A stretch of 64,000 bases of DNA, taken from NCBI GenBank assembly GCA_947493955.1, contig CANLSQ010000002.1, positions 62,001-126,000 of the forward strand. The letters run 5' to 3'. Every line of letters starts with the position of its first letter. Position 1 is the first letter of the stretch. The notes beneath the pieces are model-generated. The model ran no database searches. It was not told the DNA's origin and was given only the letters and a program-made list of their open reading frames with translations. This DNA is from an uncultured Sphingomonadaceae bacterium (lineage in GTDB: Bacteria > Pseudomonadota > Alphaproteobacteria > Sphingomonadales > Sphingomonadaceae). Positions 19,639 to 28,049 of the stretch are shown here, piece by piece. The position numbers were made by a program, and so were the translations under genes.

Positions 19639-20917
19639 GAATATCCTGTTGCTCGGGTCCGGTGGCCGTGAACATGCCTTGGCATGGAAGCTGGCGCAAT
19701 CCCCGTCTGTAGAGAAATTTTACGCCAGCCCAGGCAATCCCGGCATCGGGCACCATGCGGAATGCGTGAAACTGGATGTATTGGATCACGCGGCGGTAAT
19801 CCAGTTCTGCGGGCGAAACAGGATTGATCTGGTCGTTGTCGGTCCGGAAGCGCCGCTGGTTGACGGCTTGGCTGAAAGCCTTCGTAGTGCGGACATATTG
19901 GTGTTCGGGCCAGACAAAGCCCCCGCTCAACTGGAAGGGTCCAAGGGCTTCACAAAAGATCTATGCGCCCGCGCCAACATTCCGACCGCTGGTTATGTTC
20001 GTACCACCAACCAATCTGACGCTTTGGCGGCCCTTGAAAAATTTGCAATTCCGGTAGTTATCAAAGCTGATGGCCTTGCCGCAGGAAAAGGCGTTATCAT
20101 TGCCGAAACCCGTGCCCAAGCCGAAGAAGCCATTGAGATGATGTTTGAGGGCGGATTTGGCGATGCTGGCGCGGAGGTCGTGATCGAGGAATTCCTCACA
20201 GGCGAGGAAGCAAGCTTCTTTGCGATTACTGATGGCAAAAACGTCATACCATTCGGCACCGCACAAGATCATAAACGCGTAGGCGAAGGCGATATCGGTC
20301 CGAATACCGGTGGCATGGGCGCCTATAGCCCTGCGCCCGTTTTGACCACAGCGTTGCAAAAACAGGTCATGGACGAGATCATCCAACCCACGGTTGATAC
20401 TCTTGCGGCTGAGGGCAAGCCATATAGCGGCGTCCTGTTTGCCGGCCTCATGCTAACTGAAACAGGTCCACAGTTGATTGAATATAACGCCCGTTTTGGC
20501 GATCCTGAATGTCAGGTGCTGATGATGCGGCTCCAGTCCGATCTCGCCGCGATCATGCTGGCGACTGCCAAAGGTCAGCTTGGCCAGATCAGTGCGCCAG
20601 AATTTGATACGCGATCGGCCCTAACCGTTGTGATGGCAGCGAAGGGCTACCCCAGCACCCCGGAAAAAGGCGGAAAAATCCAGAACCTTGCCCGTGCCGA
20701 GCGCGAAGGCACAAAAATCTTTCATGCAGGAACCGCCGAAGTTGACGGCAAGCTGGTCGCCAATGGTGGTCGGGTGCTCAACGTCACCGCGCTGGGTCAC
20801 AACACAACCGAAGCACAAACGAAAGCCTATGCCGCTGTGGACCAGATTGACTTTGAAAGCGGGTTTTGCCGCCGCGATATCGGTTGGCGAGAAGTCGGTC
20901 GCGAAAAGGCAGTGTAG
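19637..20917 (+). CDS. purD: Phosphoribosylamine--glycine ligase
   Basis: GAR synthetase, the second step of de novo purine synthesis, joins phosphoribosylamine and glycine using ATP in the cytoplasm. The 426-residue length is typical. It begins [19 protein letters not shown] and holds ATP-grasp motifs ([50 protein letters not shown]), ending with the characteristic [11 protein letters not shown]. The ATG at 19637 shares bases with the divergent xseA start; AAAGAGAG upstream is a weak ribosome-binding site located in xseA coding sequence. Confidence 0.97.
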   Translation: MNILLLGSGGREHALAWKLAQSPSVEKFYASPGNPGIGHHAECVKLDVLDHAAVIQFCGRNRIDLVVVGPEAPLVDGLAESLRSADILVFGPDKAPAQLEGSKGFTKDLCARANIPTAGYVRTTNQSDALAALEKFAIPVVIKADGLAAGKGVIIAETRAQAEEAIEMMFEGGFGDAGAEVVIEEFLTGEEASFFAITDGKNVIPFGTAQDHKRVGEGDIGPNTGGMGAYSPAPVLTTALQKQVMDEIIQPTVDTLAAEGKPYSGVLFAGLMLTETGPQLIEYNARFGDPECQVLMMRLQSDLAAIMLATAKGQLGQISAPEFDTRSALTVVMAAKGYPSTPEKGGKIQNLARAEREGTKIFHAGTAEVDGKLVANGGRVLNVTALGHNTTEAQTKAYAAVDQIDFESGFCRRDIGWREVGREKAV

Positions 20918-20969
20918 TCAACACATCAGCAATAACCGCCGCGCCACGATGCAGTAGGTTGGATTGAAG

Positions 20970-21377
20970 TCAATCCTCTACCTCACGGCGCTCTGCAAAC
21001 CATTGCCGGATACGCGCTGACTGACAGCCGGTAAAACCGTTTGTACCGACCACTGAGCAGCTATTTGGTCGACCGGCGCGGGCTGCATCTTCATGAAGCG
21101 CAACCGTCGAAGACCAGCTGTGATCGACCGCCAACTCCTCTTCAGTTTTGCGTAGATCTTTGGGTATTCGATATCTCTCAGATTCCGGTTGTTTCGCGCA
21201 GACAACAATCTCGTCCTCACTTTCCGGCTCCGGACATTCTTCTTCACCAAAGGTCACAAGCACCGAAAGCCTTTCCGGCATCTTCTGTGTTTCGGGTGCC
21301 GCCGAAACGGACCCAAAGGCCAGAATGTTCAAGATCAAGAAAAGGGCAATTCGTCTTGAAACCATGCTTCGAAACAT
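20970..21377 (-). CDS. Secreted hypothetical protein (DEIVVCAKxPESERYRIP motif)
   Basis: A 135-residue protein with a signal peptide (about residues 1-26, ending VSAA). Its core is a run of acidic residues followed by DEIVVCAKQPESERYRIPK, a motif that recurs in short secreted proteins of sphingomonads. Two further cysteines in the C-terminal third (NSCSVVGTNGFTGCQ) are likely oxidised. AAAGG lies seven bases before the ATG at 21377. It faces purD tail to tail. No function is known to me. Confidence 0.78.
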   Translation of the reverse strand: MFRSMVSRRIALFLILNILAFGSVSAAPETQKMPERLSVLVTFGEEECPEPESEDEIVVCAKQPESERYRIPKDLRKTEEELAVDHSWSSTVALHEDAARAGRPNSCSVVGTNGFTGCQSARIRQWFAERREVED

Positions 21378-21524
21378 TGCGTTGCCTTTCTCTAAACCGG
21401 GAAGGTTTTGGTTTACTTCACCAGTTGCTCTTCATGTGTTTGGCAGCACTTTGCTGTCGGCCATCTGAACAAAATGTCCAAATTCCCAAAGATCGGAGAA
21501 AAACGAAGTCTTAAATCGCCGTTT

Positions 21525-22706
21525 TCAGGCCGCCGTCACATCATGCCCGTAGAGCCACGCAAGCTTCTGGGCAGCCAAGTCGGGTTTGATCTTGTCTGCT
21601 ACCCACATTGGGCCGTAGGTCGTCAGCTTTCCTCTAGTGGTGCGCTGATGGAACAGGTCCATATTCGCCCGGGCAGCGGCCTGCACCCTTGCTGTGCGAT
21701 CATGGCGCGCGTCAAAATAGGCTGTCAGCGCTGCGACATAGCCATCATGTTGAGCGAGATGGTGCGCGAGAACATAACCATCCTCAATCGCCTGTACCGC
21801 GCCCTGCGCCATGAAGGGCAGCATCGGATGGCAAGCATCTCCCAACAGGGCAACCCGGCCATCAACCCACCGGTCCAGCGGTGCACGATCAAAGAGCGCC
21901 CAGCGATAATGACTTTCAGCTTGCTCAAGCAGGGAGGTGATAGTCGGGTGCCAGCCGGCAAAATCAGCTAGGGCATCGGCGCGGCTGCCCTGCTCAGTCC
22001 AGCTTTCGTTGGTCCAGTCATCGCGCTCAACCACACCAACAAAATTGGCCAGCTTGCCGCCGCGCAATAGATAGGTAACGGCATGCTTACCTTCACCGAA
22101 CCATGCGCTGGATACTGGTAGCGGGACATTGCGGCCCAGTTTTTCAACCGGAACCACAGCGCGCCAGGCTACGTTTCCTGTAAAATCGGGATCGTCCAAG
22201 CCAATCATCTGCGCCCGAATTGTCGATCGGATCCCATCCGCGCCAATAACTATATCACCTGTGATCCTCGACCCGTCTGCCAGCACGGCCCAAGCGTCAC
22301 TTTCATTCTGCCCGTAACCCGCCACCGCGGCACCTGTCCTGACAGCTCCCGGCAAGCGATCATCGACAGCTTCCTGCAACGCGCCAATCAGATCGGCCCG
22401 GTGGATGTGCAGATAGGGCGCCCCAAATGTTTCTTCATAGTCAGCCATCGAGGCTGTAAGAATCGGTTGACCGGACTGGCCCAAACGAAACTGGGTTGCT
22501 CTTGGGCGAAAACCCGCAGCTTCGATCTGCTTGTCTATATCAAGAGCGCGCAGCACCTTCATACCGTTCGGGCTGATCTGGATGCCCGCACCAATTTCGC
22601 CCAGTGTAGAGGCTTGTTCACAAATTGTGACGTCCCAGCCAAATTTATGGAAGCACAGCGCGGCATTCAGTCCGCCGATCCCGCCCCCTGCAATCACCAC
22701 CCTCAT
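21525..22706 (-). CDS. FAD-dependent aromatic-type monooxygenase
   Basis: A 393-residue class A flavoprotein hydroxylase. These use NAD(P)H and oxygen to hydroxylate aromatic or heteroaromatic acids. The start MRVVIAGGGIGGLNAALCF is the dinucleotide-binding fold, GAGIQISPNG follows the first domain, and GDACHPMLPFMAQGA is the second FAD motif. The start at 22706 lies four bases after the cysteine-hydrolase stop; the frame is open much further upstream but there overlaps that gene. Similar enzymes include salicylate and 6-hydroxynicotinate hydroxylases; the neighbouring hydrolase mildly favours an N-heterocycle substrate. Confidence 0.88.
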   Translation of the reverse strand: MRVVIAGGGIGGLNAALCFHKFGWDVTICEQASTLGEIGAGIQISPNGMKVLRALDIDKQIEAAGFRPRATQFRLGQSGQPILTASMADYEETFGAPYLHIHRADLIGALQEAVDDRLPGAVRTGAAVAGYGQNESDAWAVLADGSRITGDIVIGADGIRSTIRAQMIGLDDPDFTGNVAWRAVVPVEKLGRNVPLPVSSAWFGEGKHAVTYLLRGGKLANFVGVVERDDWTNESWTEQGSRADALADFAGWHPTITSLLEQAESHYRWALFDRAPLDRWVDGRVALLGDACHPMLPFMAQGAVQAIEDGYVLAHHLAQHDGYVAALTAYFDARHDRTARVQAAARANMDLFHQRTTRGKLTTYGPMWVADKIKPDLAAQKLAWLYGHDVTAA

Positions 22707-22710
22707 GGAC

Positions 22711-23349
22711 CTAGCCCCCGTGTGCGGATAGTGTCTGGAAGTAGCTTTCGATTTCCACCAGACTTTTGAGATCGGCATATTTTTGGCTGAGATCAAAAAG
22801 ATTGGCAGACTGCACTTGCGAATCACGATCACCGCAAGCCTCTGTCGCGACGATTGGACGAAATCCATATTGCAGTGCATCCAGCGTTGAGGCCCGGACA
22901 CATCCGGATGTGGAGAAACCGGCCAGCAGACATGTGTCCACTCGTAGCATGTTAAGTGTCGAGGCCAGGCTGGTGCCGAAGAAGGCGCTGGGATATTGTT
23001 TAGTGATGACAATATCACCCTGCTGCGGTCGCAATCGGTCATCAAATTCCGCCAGTCGCTCGCCTTTTTGGAACAGCGACAACGCTTTGACTTTCTGGTA
23101 AAACAGGCCGCCATCAGCCCCGCCGCGCATATATTCAACGCGCGTAAAAATGATCGGAATACCGTGGTTCCGCGCCATATCCGCAAGTGAGATCATCGCC
23201 TGAAATGCATCCTCGGAACCCACATAAAGCGGAGCATCTGGCTCTATATATGCCTTTGCCGCGTCAATTAGGATAACCGCCGGTTTCGCCCCGAAACCAA
23301 CTTCCCCGCCGAAGCCGGCAGCGCTGTAATCATCTTGCAGGTCAGACAT
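22711..23349 (-). CDS. Isochorismatase-like cysteine hydrolase (amidohydrolase)
   Basis: A 212-residue cytoplasmic hydrolase of the isochorismatase/N-carbamoylsarcosine-amidase fold. The Asp-Lys-Cys triad is visible as Asp29 (ILIDAAKAY), Lys117 (ITKQYPSAFFGT) and Cys150 (STSGCVRAS). Relatives release ammonia from carbamoyl or amide groups, including maleamate in nicotinate breakdown (NicF). It precedes the flavin monooxygenase by four bases, so the two form an operon. The other genes of a nicotinate pathway are absent from the window, so the substrate remains open. Confidence 0.9.
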   Translation of the reverse strand: MSDLQDDYSAAGFGGEVGFGAKPAVILIDAAKAYIEPDAPLYVGSEDAFQAMISLADMARNHGIPIIFTRVEYMRGGADGGLFYQKVKALSLFQKGERLAEFDDRLRPQQGDIVITKQYPSAFFGTSLASTLNMLRVDTCLLAGFSTSGCVRASTLDALQYGFRPIVATEACGDRDSQVQSANLFDLSQKYADLKSLVEIESYFQTLSAHGG

Positions 23350-23566
23350 TTTTCGCTCCCTATTTGCACCAGCTTAAGTGGAAGCCTGGTTCCCTGCAAA
23401 TGGTCATTACATTTTCATCGAGCTGGAACGCAGCCGCAGAAAAGCAGTCGTGGCGGACGATGGTACTGCGGATTTTACATCTTTTCGTCGCTTAGTCGAT
23501 TGCCAGCAACGCTCCGACTTTGCATAGAGTGACCGGGGCAGTTCAAATTTACGGGAGCATTTGGAT

Positions 23567-24370
23567 TTGAAAAACGACGATACTTTACTCACACGGCGGC
23601 AGATCATGGTCATCGCCACTCTTGCTGGCGGTATTAGCGCAACCGCGCCCTTGCACGCTCAGTTCAATCTGAAAAAAGGCCTGGGAGCGGCCGGCAAAGT
23701 TGCCAAAGCTGGCTCTTATAATGATGAGGAAATGGCGGTCTATTTTGACCAGATGGCGGCCGATATGGATAGCCGTAATCCGGTTGCGAAGGCTAATGAC
23801 CCATATGGCAAACGCATAGCCAATTTGTCGAAAGGTCTGAAAAATCATGATGGGCTTGATCTTGATATAAAAGCCTATCTGGTCCGCGATGTGAACGCCT
23901 TTGCCATGGCCAATGGTACAATCCGCGTTTTTGCAGGGCTGATGGATGCATTTACCGATGACGAGATCCGCTATGTCATTGGCCATGAGATCGGCCATGT
24001 CAAAGAAGGCCACACCAAGAAACGTATGCAGGGCGCATTGCAAAAAGAAGCGGCTTTCGGTGTTGCTGATGCAGCAGGCGGCAAGGTCGGCAAAATTGCC
24101 AATTCCAAGCTCGGCAAGCTGTTCGGTAACGTGATCAGTTCACAGCATTCCCAAAAGCATGAGAAAGAGGCTGATGACTACGCCATGGCCTTCATGAAGC
24201 AGAAACAATATGATCCAATGGCCTGTGTGACCGCGCTCGACAAGCTTTCCGGTATGGGCGGCGGAGGCGGCGGTCTGCCCTGGTTGCAAACCCATCCAAG
24301 CCCGGAAGCGCGGTCCAAACGGATGCGCAAGCAACTCGCTCTTGCCATGCCGGATATGCAGCTCGGCTGA
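23567..24370 (+). CDS. M48 family metalloprotease, exported
   Basis: A 267-residue zinc protease with an N-terminal export signal containing a twin-arginine pair (TRRQIMVIATLAGG) that ends near LHAQ. The M48 motif HEIGHVKEGH is at residues 140-149 and the third ligand Glu is in HEKEADDYA. Relatives include BepA/LoiP-like periplasmic quality-control proteases. There is no nearby ATG. Two TTG codons are possible, at 23561 and 23567; I chose 23567 because GGGAG lies nine bases upstream of it but only three from the other. A long inverted repeat follows the stop. Confidence 0.87.
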   Translation: MKNDDTLLTRRQIMVIATLAGGISATAPLHAQFNLKKGLGAAGKVAKAGSYNDEEMAVYFDQMAADMDSRNPVAKANDPYGKRIANLSKGLKNHDGLDLDIKAYLVRDVNAFAMANGTIRVFAGLMDAFTDDEIRYVIGHEIGHVKEGHTKKRMQGALQKEAAFGVADAAGGKVGKIANSKLGKLFGNVISSQHSQKHEKEADDYAMAFMKQKQYDPMACVTALDKLSGMGGGGGGLPWLQTHPSPEARSKRMRKQLALAMPDMQLG

Positions 24371-24378
24371 CGTTTTAA

Positions 24379-24425
24379 CTGACTGGATTATGTAACACCA
24401 TATCATGCGTTCATAATCCAGTCAG
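24379..24425. repeat. Perfect 14-bp inverted repeat with 19-base loop
   Basis: CTGACTGGATTATG (24379-24392) and CATAATCCAGTCAG (24412-24425) are exact reverse complements. The repeat begins eight bases after the M48 protease stop. There is no T-run on either side, so it is not a classical terminator, though it could terminate or protect the transcript; a regulatory or mobile-repeat origin is also possible. Confidence 0.7.
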
Positions 24426-24476
24426 CTTGCTCTTGGCACCTTCTGTCCCGGGTCGAACATGTGGGAAGAGGGTGAC

Positions 24477-26243
24477 ATGCGACGTTTTTCAAATATTTCC
24501 AAAGCCTTATGTGGATTGGCCGCGCTGAGCCTGATCGGTGCGCCCGCCACCGCGCCGCTTGAAGCACAGTCCAGGCAAGGCAAACGCCCTGATCTTGTGC
24601 GATTACCGCCGTCCCATCCCGTCAACTGTAGCATTTTTGGGTATCAGGACCACGAGCGCATATCGGTAAGAGTACCAAGGCGCGGGACAAAAGGTGTTTC
24701 GCCTCCGCCTCCCCCGCCTGTCGTGGCATCTTCGCCTGTCAGCAGATCTATTTCCGGCGCTCCTGCAAAGAGTGTGAACCGCAGAGCTGCAGTTATCCGG
24801 CCATCCGGGCCGTACCCGTATCCCTATCCTCGTCCACCGCAATCACAGGATCGAGAAAAATATGCCGGTGAAGCCGTAGCGAGCATAAAGCGGGTCGCCG
24901 ATGAACCAGTATCGACCTTTGCCGTGGATGTTGACACCGGCAGTTATTCCAATGTCCGCCGGTTCCTGAACGACGGGAGAATGCCGCCGGAGGCCGCAGT
25001 GCGAACAGAGGAATTGATCAACTATTTCCGCTATGACTATCCTGCACCGTCCAGCCGGGAAACACCCTTTAGCGTGTCCACCGATCTTTCGACCACACCA
25101 TGGAATGATTCCAGCCGCCTGCTGCGGATTGGCCTGCGCGGCTATGATGTGGATAGCAGCGAACGGCCTCGCGCCAATCTGGTTTTCCTGGTTGATGTAT
25201 CCGGCTCGATGAATAGCAAAGACAAATTGCCATTGGTCAAATCAACACTGACCGCGCTTGCCGGCGAACTGCGAGACGATGACCGCGTATCCATTGTTGT
25301 CTATTCCGGTACAGTCGGTTTGCTGCTCGCACCGACGTCTAACAAAGAGCATGTCAAAGAAGCAGTAGACTGCCTTTATGCCAGAGGATCAACGGCCGGT
25401 GGTGACGCGCTCAAACTCGCCTATTCCACAGCCCGCAAAAACTTTCTGAAAGGCGGTATCAACCGCATCATCATGGCGACCGATGGTGATTTCAATGTCG
25501 GCACCTCCAATACCGACGAGTTGAAAAAAATTGTTGCGAAAGAACGGGAGTCCGGCGTCAACTTGACGATGCTTGGTTATGGCACCGGTAATATCCGGGA
25601 CGAGCTAATGGAAGGCATAGCCAATGTCGGCAATGGCAATTACGCCTATATAGATAGCGCGATGGAAGCCCAGAAGGTACTTGGCGACGAGCTCAGCTCC
25701 ACCCTTTTCACCATTGCCAAAGATGTGAAAATCCAGATCGAATTTAACCCAGCGCACGTGAAGGAATATCGCCTGATCGGTTATGAGAACAGGCTGCTCG
25801 CGGAAGAAGATTTTGACAATGACAAAATTGATGCGGGTGACATTGGCGCCGGTCATCAGGTCACCGCCCTCTATGAAATCATGCCAGCCCGGTCATCTGG
25901 CTGGCTACCCAAACGCCGTTATGCCGGCAATCGCACTGCCCAACCACAACCGGATTTTGATGGCGAAATGGCGCAGATAAAATTGCGCTACAAACTACCT
26001 GGCGGGACAAAATCCCGGCTCATCCAGCGGCAAATTTCCGCAGATGGATTGAAAAACACATCTGCGCCGAGCGGCGATATGGCCTTCGCCGTAGCAGTAG
26101 CTGCCTTCGGTCAAAAGCTGCGTGGCGACAAATATCTTGGTGATTACGAATTCCGGAACATTCAGCAGTTATCCGGTAACGGTGGTAATTTCTGGCGTCA
26201 GGAATTCCGCAAACTGAATGATTTAGCCCGCAGTCAGAGCTGA
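24477..26243 (+). CDS. VWA domain-containing protein (YfbK-like), exported
   Basis: A 588-residue envelope protein. A signal peptide (to about PLEAQ) is followed by a proline-rich linker, an N-terminal vWA-associated domain (about 120-220, FAVDVDTGSYSNVRRFLNDG), a von Willebrand A domain with MIDAS motif DVSGS (240-244) and ATDGDFNVG, and a C-terminal DUF3520-type domain. Such proteins are thought to bind protein partners through a metal. The start at 24477 follows GAGGGTGAC; an ATG six codons earlier has no ribosome-binding site. Ligand and role are unknown. Confidence 0.9.
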   Translation: MRRFSNISKALCGLAALSLIGAPATAPLEAQSRQGKRPDLVRLPPSHPVNCSIFGYQDHERISVRVPRRGTKGVSPPPPPPVVASSPVSRSISGAPAKSVNRRAAVIRPSGPYPYPYPRPPQSQDREKYAGEAVASIKRVADEPVSTFAVDVDTGSYSNVRRFLNDGRMPPEAAVRTEELINYFRYDYPAPSSRETPFSVSTDLSTTPWNDSSRLLRIGLRGYDVDSSERPRANLVFLVDVSGSMNSKDKLPLVKSTLTALAGELRDDDRVSIVVYSGTVGLLLAPTSNKEHVKEAVDCLYARGSTAGGDALKLAYSTARKNFLKGGINRIIMATDGDFNVGTSNTDELKKIVAKERESGVNLTMLGYGTGNIRDELMEGIANVGNGNYAYIDSAMEAQKVLGDELSSTLFTIAKDVKIQIEFNPAHVKEYRLIGYENRLLAEEDFDNDKIDAGDIGAGHQVTALYEIMPARSSGWLPKRRYAGNRTAQPQPDFDGEMAQIKLRYKLPGGTKSRLIQRQISADGLKNTSAPSGDMAFAVAVAAFGQKLRGDKYLGDYEFRNIQQLSGNGGNFWRQEFRKLNDLARSQS

Positions 26244-26450
26244 TGATGATTCGAACTCCGCTGCGCTGTAGCACCAAGGCAGCAGACCATTAACCATCTT
26301 TGCTAAGCAATTGTCTCATATGGGGACAAATTCAGCCCGTCTCGTCGGATATTTGGCATTTGCGCCCCACAGCGAAACTAGACTTGCCCCCAATTATCCT
26401 CCATTTTAGCTGATTAGTAACATGACATGCATTGAGTGAGGGGTTCCGTG

Positions 26451-27215
26451 ATGGAAGTTGGGGGTAAGATATTAACGGGTGCCGTTGCCACAGCATTACT
26501 GGCAGTCGTCGGGCACTATGCCACTAGTGATGGGTATATCTCCGGTCTTGAAAAGGCCGCTCAAACAGAAATGACTGCGCAGGGCATGGAGGGTGTCGAG
26601 GTCGCATTTGGCCGCGATCCTTTGTCGCGCAAAGCCGTGCTGGATGGAGATGTTTCTGACGATATGAAACAGAAAGCACTTAACGCCGTTGCTGCCATCC
26701 CCGGCGTATCTGACGCTGTCTGGGCCGGTAGCGGTCTGGTCGGCGGAACGGACGGCGGTGACGGATCTGAAACCAGCGGTGGTGGCGCAAATGCCGATCC
26801 AGCCATAACAAAATGCCAGACTGCGGTGGATCAGGCGATGGACGGAAAGAAACTTAGTTTCCGATCAGGAAGTGCCTATATCTCTCCCGCCTCAAACCAG
26901 ATAATCGATGACGTAGCTGCGGCGCTGGAACCGTGTTCCGGTCTCGCGATAGCTGTTGGTGGTCATACCGACGACAATGGTAATGCCGAAGTGAACAAAA
27001 TCCTGTCACAAGAACGCGCCGACCGGGTTCGAGCGGGTCTGATCGAGCGCGGCATCGCCGAAAATATGGTTACGGCAACCGGCTTTGGGGCAGAACAACC
27101 GCTGGCGACCGAAACAGGTCCAGAAGCAGATGCACGAAACCGGCGGATTGAATTCAAAGTACAGGCGGCAAATAAAAAAGCGACAAATGATGCGAATTCG
27201 CAACAGGGGGAATGA
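26451..27215 (+). CDS. BON-like/OmpA-domain inner-membrane protein
   Basis: A 254-residue protein with one N-terminal membrane segment (about residues 4-26) and no obvious cleavage site. A BON-like domain follows (about 40-95, EVAFGRDPLSRKAVLDGDVS through AVAAIPGVSDAVWA), then a Gly/Asp-rich linker, then a C-terminal OmpA domain with the peptidoglycan-binding motif GHTDDNGNAEVNKILSQERA and NRRIEF. It would tether the inner membrane to peptidoglycan. The start at 26451 follows GAGGGG; a GTG five codons earlier lacks a good site. It lies three bases before the small membrane peptide gene. Confidence 0.88.
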   Translation: MEVGGKILTGAVATALLAVVGHYATSDGYISGLEKAAQTEMTAQGMEGVEVAFGRDPLSRKAVLDGDVSDDMKQKALNAVAAIPGVSDAVWAGSGLVGGTDGGDGSETSGGGANADPAITKCQTAVDQAMDGKKLSFRSGSAYISPASNQIIDDVAAALEPCSGLAIAVGGHTDDNGNAEVNKILSQERADRVRAGLIERGIAENMVTATGFGAEQPLATETGPEADARNRRIEFKVQAANKKATNDANSQQGE

Positions 27216-27218
27216 ACC

Positions 27219-27320
27219 ATGCCACTATTAATCGAAAATCTGTTGCTCCTGCTGGTGACTTTTGCAATTGGCCTCGGGATTGGATGGCTCATCTGGGGTC
27301 GCAATCGCGACGAAATTTAA
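27219..27320 (+). CDS. 33-residue single-pass membrane peptide
   Basis: A very short frame between the OmpA-domain gene (3 bases upstream) and the helix-hairpin-helix gene. It encodes 33 residues, MPLLIENLLLLLVTFAIGLG followed by IGWLIWGRNRDEI: one hydrophobic helix of about 20 residues and a short charged tail. A strong ribosome-binding site (CAGGGGG) lies nine bases before the ATG, and the hydrophobic pattern is clean, which makes chance unlikely. Its position suggests it partners one of its neighbours in the membrane. Function unknown. Confidence 0.7.
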   Translation: MPLLIENLLLLLVTFAIGLGIGWLIWGRNRDEI

Positions 27321-27407
27321 CTGCAGTTTTGAATGGGACTGGCTTGCAGCGCAGATATATAGCCGCGCAGCCAACCATAATTGGCTTGAATATAGGGGTT
27401 TAATATA

Positions 27408-28040
27408 ATGATATCGCTGATTTCCGAAAATTGGCTGTTTTTCTTGATCGCTTTGCTGATTGGCGTAGCAACGGCATTTTGGGCCTGGGCTGTATCCGGG
27501 CGCGAAAATGCGGACGATCATTTTGACGCCGATGATGGATTACTGGAAAAAGCAGGCGACGCTGTTGTTCCGGCACCTGAACCCGTTGTACCTCCCCCTG
27601 CACCGGCTCCAAAAGTTGCTCCTGCGCCAACTCCTGCTCCGGCACCAAAACCTGCCGCAGCGCCAGCGGCTGCAGCCGCACCGGCAGCCAAGACGGTCAA
27701 ACCGGCCGCTACGCCGCGTCCTCGCAAACGTCCCGCGGCCACCGAAACGCCAGCACCGCCGCCACCTCCTGGCAAACCGAAAATCGCGCCAGCAAAGGGC
27801 GACCCCGACAATTTACGACTGATCAAAGGCGTCGGACCGAAGCTGAATAGTCTGCTCAACAATCTGGGCATTACGCGCTTTGACCAGATTGCCGAATGGA
27901 AAGAGGCAGAGATTCAGGAAGTCGATCAGTATCTGGAGAGCTTCAGCGGCCGAATTACCCGCGATTCATGGATTGATCAGGCCAAATATCTTGCGAAAGA
28001 CGATATTGCCGGCTTTGAAAAGAAATACGGCAAGCTTTAA
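27408..28040 (+). CDS. Membrane-anchored helix-hairpin-helix protein with Pro/Ala-rich linker
   Basis: A 210-residue protein in three parts: an N-terminal membrane helix (about residues 8-29), a long Pro/Ala-rich and later basic linker (about 53-128), and a C-terminal helix-hairpin-helix domain (about 130-210) with the motif DNLRLIKGVGPKLNSLLNNL. That fold occurs in DNA-binding and nuclease-associated proteins and in small domains of unclear role. AGGGG lies upstream of the ATG. The linker DNA is a low-complexity run. It forms a set with the OmpA-domain gene and the small membrane peptide gene. Actual nucleic-acid binding is unproven. Confidence 0.85.
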   Translation: MISLISENWLFFLIALLIGVATAFWAWAVSGRENADDHFDADDGLLEKAGDAVVPAPEPVVPPPAPAPKVAPAPTPAPAPKPAAAPAAAAAPAAKTVKPAATPRPRKRPAATETPAPPPPPGKPKIAPAKGDPDNLRLIKGVGPKLNSLLNNLGITRFDQIAEWKEAEIQEVDQYLESFSGRITRDSWIDQAKYLAKDDIAGFEKKYGKL

Positions 28041-28049
28041 CAGTTTGCA

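Noticed and set aside
22707-23186. Upstream extension of the flavin monooxygenase frame
   Set aside because: It would overlap the cysteine hydrolase almost completely; the dinucleotide-binding fold begins at 22706, where family members start.
24422-24634. Minus-strand frame with a GWDGGNRTRSGRLPCLDC-like start
   Set aside because: It overlaps the inverted repeat and the start of the vWA gene, and this kind of sequence recurs as a spurious prediction.
27595-27760. Tandem CCTGCACCGGCT-like repeats as a possible repeat array
   Set aside because: They are the Pro/Ala-rich linker codons of the helix-hairpin-helix protein and show no regular unit or spacers, so neither a CRISPR nor a satellite.
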